Origin: Paralithodes platypus
Taxonomy: Eukaryota; Arthropoda; Malacostraca; Decapoda; Lithodidae
DNA: 64,000 nucleotides
Direction of reading: 5' to 3'
Assembly (NCBI GenBank): GCA_032716605.1
Contig: CM064580.1
Coordinates: forward strand, 30,917,684-30,981,683
Shown here: piece after piece, positions 57,290-64,000 of the stretch
How the letters are laid out: every line of letters begins with the position of its first letter
Position numbering within the stretch: the first letter of the stretch is position 1
Translations under genes and position numbers: made by a program
The notes under the pieces: generated by a model
Seen by the model: the letters and a program-made list of their open reading frames with translations, nothing else
The model's database searches: none
What the model was told of the DNA's origin: nothing

Positions 57290-58360
57290 GGGGTCGAAGC
57301 TGATTGGCTGCGTGTCGAGGGGCGTGGCCTAAGTTGCGTAGTACGTGTGGCGCCGGCAGAAGACGAAGCTGAAGGAGATAGCACGGGGGGCTGCGTCAAG
57401 GGCACCGGGGGGCGAGGGGGGGCCTTAGGTCCTGTAGGAAAGTGCCTTTTGGCAGAAGGAAGGATCTGAAGGTCCAGAGTTTGGTTGTTGATGGGATGTA
57501 AGGCTTAGATATATAAGGCTTCGAGTATAGGTAATCTCCTTGGGTCACTTTCTTTATCGAGTATGGTGGTGTGTTTCTCTAACTCGTTGCGTGTGAGGTG
57601 GGGGTGGTTAGGGGTGAGATAGTGGTCTTTGGTGGCTCCAGCCGGAAGGTGAAGAGTTAACCGACGTGAAAGACGTGTCTGCGTCATACCAATATAGAAA
57701 TGAGGTCCACAGTCCTCATAATTACAGGTATGTTGGTAAATGACGTGATCGTCGGTCATCTGGCTCTTTATCTTGGTGGAAGCTGGTTTGTTGCGGAGAA
57801 CACGAGGTTGGAGGTCTTGGGGGATTTGTAATAAATTATTAATTTGATTTTGTTTTCCTGGTTGGTTGGGTGGACATGCTTGGAGATTATTTCTTTTAAG
57901 ACGGCCTCGTCATTTTTGTGTTCAGAGGACATAACATTGCGGTAGAAGATCTTAATTTCATTGGGGGGGTCAATGTTGGGAGGGCTTTGGGTGTACCATT
58001 TTTCAAGATGGTGGTTGATGGTGCTGGAGATGTCGGAGTTGGAGTATCCGTTATTCACTAAAACTTGGGATAGTCTTTCTAGTTCCTGGTGGGTGTCGGC
58101 CCAGGTAGAGCAGTGCGTGAGGGCTCTCCTTACACAAGCGGAGATGGAGGATAGAAGATAACGGCGGGGGCATTCACTATCGCCGTTGAGGCATTGTCCT
58201 GTGTTAGTTGGTTTAGTGTAGACGGTGGTTTTGAACCCATGGTCGTTCAGAGCTACGAGGATGTCGAGGAAGGGGAGTTGTCCATTGTTTGATTTTTCAA
58301 AGGTGAAGTTAAGTCATGAAGCGACGCTGGAGATCCTGTAGTTCGTGGAGGTCCTTGATT
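57290..58360 (-). pseudogene. PLE-A copy 3, RT end and GIY-YIG nuclease fragment
   Basis: The minus strand starts with LPFLDILVALNDHGFKTTVY (late RT), then NGDSECPRRYLLSSI, RRALTHCSTWADTHQ and EIKIFYRNVMSSEHKNDEAV. A frame change near 57765 leads to TDDHVIYQHTCNYEDCGPHF, YIGMTQTRLSRRLTLHLPAG and LPILEALYI, with a stop in place of the following Gln codon at ~57505. The Cys pair, YIG strand, Arg/His and Glu of the GIY-YIG fold are present. The C-terminal Pro/Ser-rich tail persists to ~57250. RT motifs A-C are missing, so the copy is 5' truncated. Confidence 0.78.
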
Positions 58361-58377
58361 TGCATGAAGATGTCATC

Positions 58378-58416
58378 CTTACTTGATAATGCTGGTTGTC
58401 CAGTGAAATGTGTCGT
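58378..58416 (+). ncRNA. Hammerhead-like motif, inverted arm of PLE-A copy 3
   Basis: Plus-strand copy with GAAATGTGTC in place of GAAACGCGTC (two CpG-to-TpG changes), so stem III pairing is weakened. Confidence 0.4.
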
Positions 58417-58589
58417 ATATCCTGTATCATCATGTACATTAATGTAACCCTGTACCACCATGAATTTTGCTCATCTCATTCATCTACTTCCTGCCACCCA
58501 GCGAAAACTCATCAGAGACCTGGAAACTTTGAATAATAAAATTTCCAACGCAGAAATTGCCATTTCTTTCAACCTCGTATGTATTAAAG

Positions 58590-58590
<1 letters not shown>

Positions 58591-58657
<67 letters not shown>

Positions 58658-58680
58658 AATAGAGAGAGAGAGAGAGAGAT
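58591..58680. repeat. (TA)n then (GA)n
   Basis: A TA tract and a short AGAGAGAG run directly after the inverted arm of PLE-A copy 3. Confidence 0.95.
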
Positions 58681-58937
58681 TATTTAGCATAGACACCACC
58701 GGAAGATCATTGCTTAATTGGAAGGACTTTATGAGCACAAAGGATTTAGAAAAGCTATTTCAAGCTATCACATGATAATGTTTATCAGCATCATCATGTA
58801 TTTATATTCTAGGTTAAGAATAATGTCTCTTAATAAAGGAATCTCTGTGATTTATTCATAAGAAATACATTCATATCAAAGAATGGGCTGCCATAACCCA
58901 GACAGTGTTGTGTCATATGTGCTTAACCTTTATCTAT

Positions 58938-59025
58938 CTTGATGGTGTAATGCTTAGAGTGTTTAAATTGTGTATGTGGTAACTCAGGTTCGAATCCCGG
59001 TAGGATCACATGCTTTCATTAATTT
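58938..59025 (+). mobile_element. tRNA-derived SINE head
   Basis: A-box-like GATGGTGTAATGCTTAGAG (~58941) and perfect B box GGTTCGAATCC at 58987-58997, followed by CGGTAGGATCACATGC. Clover-leaf pairing is incomplete, so a SINE or tRNA pseudogene and not a working tRNA. Confidence 0.55.
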
Positions 59026-59134
59026 CATTGGGAAGTGTTTGGTGTTTGGAGTGAAATATATAAATTAGATTATATATCATGTGCTCTAGCATCGTGGCTA
59101 CACTGTCATGTTAAGGGTGGTAGTGTTGGTTTTT

Positions 59135-59469
59135 GATAGATATATTTATTTATTAATGAAGTTTTCTCGCTAGACCTAAATCAAGCTTAGAAAAACACCC
59201 CCCTAGACCTCCTTTCAAAATAAATTTGTACATTTTTCGATAGAAAAATTACCCGGCCGAAGGCCGGTTCCTTCTAAAATTAGAGACTCGCTATCCCTCG
59301 CCAGGATAAAATCGACACCTAAAGGGCACGAAAGGTCTTAACATTGACGACGAAAGGGGATGAAAGGTCTCAAAATCGCCAAACTAACGGAACAAACGTC
59401 TTAAAACCTCAAAACTAATATGCTAAACATGAGGGAGAAGGGTGTCCAGAAAAAGCGAATAGTACCCCC
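59135..59469 (-). mobile_element. TTAA MITE family 3, copy 2
   Basis: Reverse-oriented relative of 15182-15546: CTAGACCTAAATCAAGCTTAG, CCGGCCGAAGGCCGG and TCGACACCTAAAGGGCACGA match its reverse complement. Right end CCCC before TTAA 59470-59473; left end decayed near 59135-59153. Confidence 0.65.
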
Positions 59470-59629
59470 TTAAGAAAAAGGGTTCACGGACGTCTGCTCC
59501 CGGGACAATTGACCTCAACATCAAAATATTAAAACACGAGCCAAGGATAAGAAGAATGTCAGTTAATTAATACAATTATGCAAACTGATTACAGGGAGAT
59601 GATGATTATTACTACTTCAAGTGACTTTA

Positions 59630-60345
59630 TTTAATCCTTCATCTTCTCTCAATATTCTTGGTGTCTCCTTTTCTTCTGCTCTCACTTGCAAGGACCATAT
59701 TACCAGTCTTGCTAGGGCAGCCTCCCAGAAGCTGGGTGTGCTCAACCGCCTCAAGGGGTTCCTTATCCCTGCGCAGCTTCTGGCTCTGTACAGGGGCACA
59801 GTGCATCCTTGTATTGAGTGTTGTTCGCATGCATGGGGAGGATCCTCTCACACACTCCTAGACAAAGTAGAAAGGAAAGCCTTTCGTATCATTAACTCCC
59901 GTTAACTCACCAACTCTCTGCAATCTCTCTCTTTTCGCCACAATGTTGCTTCTCTCGCTACTACAATAATCAGTGTTCCTCAGAGCTTTCCCAGTGTATA
60001 CCACCTCCTCTACGTAAGGTACGTAGTACCCGTCTTGCAACACAATCCCATCCCTACTCTGTGCAACTCTTCAACCCAAGAGTGAAATGCTATTCTCAGT
60101 ATTTCTTCAATTCAACTGCTGAGCTCTGGAACTCTCTACCAGAATCAGTCTTTCCCTCTTCCTATGACTTAAATAGCTTCAAACTCTATGTGTCCCGGCA
60201 TTTTGTGTCGAACGTCCCTTGATTTTGGGCCCTGTCACTCTTTCAACTCCGGGGAGGTACTCGGTACAGGCAGTTCTGCCTTCTGTCTCATTCACTCACA
60301 TAAAAAAAAAAATAAAAAAAAAAAAAAAAAAAAAAAAAAATAGGC
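59630..60345 (+). pseudogene. Jockey-like LINE, copy 6, 3' fragment
   Basis: Begins in the region NPSSSLNILGVSFSSALTCKDH, after RT motif C, and continues with LARAASQKLGVLNRLKGF, LALYRGTVHPCIECCSHAWGGS and ERKAFRIINSR, stopping at TAA ~59903. Later pieces, including LWNSLPESVFPSSYD-like text at ~60123-60170, lie in other frames after deletions. The family 3' UTR and an A-rich tail with AAAAAT interruptions end it at ~60345. 5' truncated and dead; contains no palm motifs. Confidence 0.85.
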
Positions 60346-60349
60346 CTAT

Positions 60350-60625
60350 AACATATCCTAACCTGATCATGCTTATAACTTATCTTAACTTATTTTATCC
60401 TTTTCTTACCTAATTAATCTTTAACCTAACATTAACTAACCTATCGTAACCTAACATTAAATAACGTACCATAGCTAATCTATCCTATTCTATCTTAATT
60501 TAGATTTACCTAAACTACAGTACCTTTTCATGCATTAATAGAGTATCCTATCCTCTCCTAACCTATTGTATTATATTCCTAACCTAACATAAGCTAGCAT
60601 TACCTAACCTAAACATTAATTAACC
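60350..60625. repeat. Degenerate CCTAA/CTAAC-rich tract
   Basis: Many scattered CCTAACCTAAC-like and ACCTAACATTAA pieces over ~270 bp. This could be a decayed telomere-type (CCTAA)n tract or simple AT-rich repeat. Confidence 0.5.
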
Positions 60626-61404
60626 TTGTGATAGTATTTGCAGCAATATAACGTGGAGAAGTTGTCCGAGGGGCAATTGTTCTACGGGAGTAATAATTGT
60701 CCATGGGGCAGTTGTCTGATGAGCAGTTGTCCGGATACTACGAAAATGACTGCCTACGCTAGCCACAGAGCGTCAGAACCAGCTAGCCATTGAGCCTACG
60801 CCCTTAGCAAATGAGTCTCGTCAATGACGTCATAGGGGATCTGAGAAGGGGATTATCAGGGACACACATGGATTCGATCAATAACTGCCCAGCCCCTACC
60901 TCGCGAACAGCCTCCTCCCTTCTCTCCTTCCCCTCTTCTTAACAGGCCGTGGGCCCCACCTCGGCTCGCTGCCCCTGAGTAACCAGTCATACCCATCCCC
61001 CGAGTCCGAGTTAGAAAATTAACCCAAATATCCTGAAGTACAAGTCCCAGCCTATATTGCTGATCCTGAATTACATGAAGAACTGCAAGAATTGAAAAGA
61101 CTGATCGACCCATTTTCAGACTCATATTTCCTACACCTGGAAGAAGAGTGGACAGCAAATCAGGAGACTACCCTAAGAGAGTGGAGGGATGAAAATGAGG
61201 ACCAAGTAGGAAAGCAAGATAACAGTAGCAGGGTGCGAGGAGGGTCCATCCCTAGTAATTGCAATGCATGGCAGCAGTAAAGTAGACATGAGTAGGTCAA
61301 ACCCTCTACAGTAGAGAGGGCACATTCCGGAGATGAACAGACTTATGCTGAGAAGATATTGGTACCCGGCTGCGTAACTACCTACCAGCGTAACTGCCTA
61401 ACTT
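60626..61404. other. Unassigned stretch
   Basis: Short degenerate repeat of AGTTGTCCGA/GCAGTTGTC phrases at ~60659-60733. The frame at 61092-61280 (EEEWTANQETTLREW) has no recognised motif. Confidence 0.45.
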
Positions 61405-63190
61405 CCACTCTGTTGAACACCACCTCTCCCCTACCAACCCTGATCTTTTCTTTCACACCGAAACCCTGTTGACTGGGGCTACTGGCAGAAAACCGTTCTC
61501 TGTTTCCTCCTATTACCTCTATCCTCAATGCAAAGCCAAAGGTGGATGTTGTGTGTACGTACGCAACAATCTGTCTTGCTTTCGTGTTCCCAACTTGACT
61601 CTTCTGAGTTCTCAACTCTCTAGCTAAAGCTATTTTGTCACTCTCTCACTAAATCTGTGTTGTTTATCTTTCCCCTAATTCTACTGATTATCCAAAATTC
61701 TGTGAATCTCTTACTTCTAAAGTGGAACATATTCTATCCATCTCTCCATTCTCTGAAATCTCCATCGTAGGAGATTTCAATGTTCAACACCACCTCTTCC
61801 CCTCTCATATAACTGACCAACCTGGTGAAAAAGCCTACATCTTTTCTATCCTAAATAACCTGGAGGAGTTAGGTCAATACCCCACCCGTGTCCCGAACCA
61901 CCCTGGAGGTCGGCCCGACATTCTTGAACTATTTCTAAGTTCTAATCCTTCCGCTTAGCCTACACTATAAATCTTCTCTCTCCGTTGGGCTCCTCCAATC
62001 ACAACCTTATCTCTGTTACCTGTCCTATCTCTCCTGTACAGCCTTCTAACACCCCCAACCGGCGGCACTTGTGGCATTTTGGCACTGCAGACTAGGAGGC
62101 TCATTGGCAGTACTTCGATCTTTGATTTCCATTGAAATTACTATTGCTTCTGTGACCGGGGATCCTTGGAGAGAGCTGAACGCCATACCGAGGTAATACT
62201 CTCGAGCATGGAAGCATACATTCCATTTTCTTTCTCTCATTCTAATGCAAAACAAATTGGGTTACTCATGCTTGTTCTACTGCTAGGAGGAAGCATTCAA
62301 ACGGTACCGTCGCCTTCAAACTCAAGAATCTTGTGCATCATATGTTTCTACCCGGAATCAGGCCAAATTTTGTCTTTGACTAGCCAAAAAATATTTCATC
62401 AATAACAAATGATCTGAACTTTCACACTAGTTATTCTCAAGCTTTCTGACATCTAGCCAAATTCCTCTCCAACAATTTTACTTCCCCGTCTTTCCCTCTT
62501 CTTTTCCACTCTGACGGCTCCTCTGACAAAGCTAAAGTCTTCGCTCAAAATTTCGCCAAAGAATCCATCTTGGATGATCCCGGTACTATTCATCCCTCTC
62601 CACCCCCCTCTCACTTACTTATGCCTAAGATCATAATATCTTCTTAGGATGTACTTTCTGCCCTCTCTGGGCTTAATACTTAAAATGTGTTCGGACCAGA
62701 TGGTGTTCCTCCTGTTGTACTAAGAAACTGTTCTTCTGTGCTGACTCCCTGCCTAGGCAAACTTTTTCATCTCTGCCTTTCCTCTAACATCTATCCTTCT
62801 TACTGGAAGTTTGCTCTCATTCAACCTGTCCCACAGAAGGGCGACCATTAACAACCCTCCAACTATCGTCCAATGTCTCTCATTTCTTGCATCTCTAAAG
62901 TTTTGAAACTATCCTTAATTCAAAATTTCTTAAGCATTTGTCTTCTCATAATCTACTTTCAAGTCACCAGTATGGTTTCCTTAGAGGTCGCTCTATTGGG
63001 GATCTCCTTGCTTATACTACTAACTCTTGATTATCCTCCTTTCGGGACTTTGGCGAGACATTTTCTATTGCGCTAGACATTTCAAAAGCCTTCGATCTAG
63101 TCTGGCACAAATCTCTAATTTTCAAACTACTATTGGGCTATCCTTATCTGGCTTAGCATGCGCTAGCTTTAACAACTATTATTATTATTA

Positions 63191-63237
<47 letters not shown>

Positions 63238-63425
63238 ATTAGTATCCTTTGGTTTCAACCCCTCTATCTGTGCCTTTGTCTTTAATTTCCTTTCTTACCG
63301 TTCCATAGCTGCAGTTGTGGATGGCCATTGCTCACTTCCTCAACCTATCAACTCCAGTGTTTCTCAGGGTTCTGTTCTGCTTCCAGTTCTCTTTCATTAA
63401 TGATCTCCTCAACTATACCTCTACT
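61405..63425 (+). pseudogene. Jockey-like LINE, copy 7: APE endonuclease and RT, decayed
   Basis: The only copy with much of the endonuclease. In order: HHLSPTNPDLFFHTETL (the catalytic-Glu region), GGCCVYVRNNLSCFRV, ISIVGDFNVQHH (GDFN motif), ELFLSSNPSA, then the end of the endonuclease in another frame. RT pieces follow: GVPPVVLRNC-like text at ~62700, PVPQKGDH, QYGFLRGRSIGDLL, motif A IALDISKAFDLVWHK (~63070) and a decayed motif B near 63355. A (TTA)n expansion at 63171-63240 splits the palm. Sequence stops at ~63425, before motif C. It has numerous stops and shifts and is dead. In the family the endonuclease nicks DNA and the RT copies RNA at the nick. Confidence 0.82.
63171..63240. repeat. 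(TTA)n microsatellite inside LINE
   Basis: About 22 TTA/ATT units inserted or expanded within the jockey copy 7 palm region. Confidence 0.95.
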
Positions 63426-63671
63426 CCCATCCAATAATATGCATCAATACATACCAACCAAACCACCGCGAGAAAAGGACACAACGAGCACCGAGCGAGA
63501 TTTCCTTCGCATCCTTCATGCACTCAGATGCTTGCACTGCAGCCAATAATAAACAAGCATGCCGCCGGAAGCAACCAAGATTACCAGAACACCAGAACGT
63601 GCCTTTCTAGCCTGCACATAGCAGAAATTTGACAACGCAGAAATATGTACAACAATCTGGCAGCAGTACTT

Positions 63672-63905
63672 CTGCTAGGTACGATACTAGCCTGTCCAGG
63701 TCTAATGACTGGTCCATTACTAGGGTCGAGACTAGTAAAGCTAGGTACGATACTTGCTGGTCTAAAGACTGACTCTGCCAAGTGTTCTAGTAAAAACTGC
63801 TAGATACGATAAACACGTCAAGTCAGGTCTAAAGACTGACTTTGCCAAGTGTTTTGGTACAACTGCTTAATTCAAAAACAGCAACTCAGGTCAAAAGACT
63901 GAATC
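63672..63905. repeat. Imperfect ~70-80-bp tandem repeat
   Basis: Four loose units built of TGCTAGGTACGATA and CAGGTCTAAAGACTGACT, the middle ones adding TGCCAAGTGTT. Units 2 and 3 are the most alike. Confidence 0.7.
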
Positions 63906-64000
63906 ATTGCATACGACACCAACACAATTGCAACAAAACGTAACTTTGAAGCCCGACACTCACCTTCCAGGTCATAAACCAGAGTTACGGAAGCCGAGAC
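63906..64000. other. Window end, unassigned
   Basis: No feature recognised. Confidence 0.5.

Larger units (their letters stand above)
56875..58600 (-). mobile_element. Penelope-like element family A, copy 3
   Basis: In minus-strand order: inverted tail (58600-58372, reading plus), truncated coding part (58360-57300), 3' UTR, direct tail (57110-56875). It mirrors the arrangement of copy 2 and extends slightly further 5' in the coding part (NNGQLPFLDILVALNDHGF). Confidence 0.82.

Overview
The window looks like intergenic DNA from an arthropod genome, most likely a decapod crustacean (crab or shrimp). This is inferred from very long (TA)n tracts, a short (TTAGG)n telomere-type tract, chromosomes crowded with jockey-like, CR1/L2-like and Penelope-like elements, and the absence of any bacterial-style gene organisation. 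I found no convincing host protein-coding gene, rRNA or functional tRNA. Nearly every long open frame is a decayed retroelement, or an artefact of (TA)n, (GA)n, (ATC)n or C-rich repeats.

Layout. 1-1.8 kb: Penelope-like element family A (PLE-A) copy 1, internally inverted and interrupted by a TTAA MITE. 2.2-2.7 kb: mariner-type MITE. 2.85-5.83 kb: two decayed jockey-like copies in opposite orientation. 5.8-8.0 kb: relic ORF and AT-rich tail. 8.3-11.4 kb: TTAA MITE, (ATC)n tract, and a long array rich in TGACC/GGTCA motifs. 11.4-16.9 kb: a proline-rich ORF relic, a 53-bp tandem repeat, and two MITEs. 16.97-20.16 kb: CR1/L2-like LINE on the minus strand carrying a nested TTAA MITE. 20.17-22.01 kb: tandem array of GAA/TTC units that form heat-shock-element consensus sites. 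22.7-23.0 kb: (TA)n. 23.45-28.34 kb: GGTCA element split by a LINE with R2-type C-terminal features. 29-31.6 kb: second copy of the 5.8-kb relic family. 31.6-33.9 kb: long jockey-like copy. 34.4-35.6 kb: G-rich minisatellite. 36.67-37.19 kb: Helitron-like non-autonomous element. 37.3-38.83 kb: PLE-A copy 2. 40.3-41.7 kb: decayed jockey copy, followed by a tRNA-derived SINE and (TTAGG)4. 42.6-45.3 kb: largest GGTCA element. 45.7-47.27 kb: the best preserved jockey-like RT, flanked by inverted 80-90 bp arms. 48.2-52.4 kb: MITEs, SINE pieces and a 1.4-kb TTAA-bounded element. 53.8-56.8 kb: an almost complete second Penelope family (PLE-B) with a hammerhead-like motif. 56.9-58.6 kb: PLE-A copy 3. 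59-63.4 kb: MITE and two more jockey copies. 63.6-64 kb: short tandem repeats.

How it fits together. The region is a nested transposon graveyard. Several insertions can be dated relative to one another, and two have paralogous empty sites inside the same window. The most unusual non-coding signals are the heat-shock-element-like satellite, the nuclear-receptor-half-site-like GGTCA repeats, the hammerhead-like motifs in both Penelope families, and about ten independent or lineage-shared TTAA insertions without any transposase in the window.
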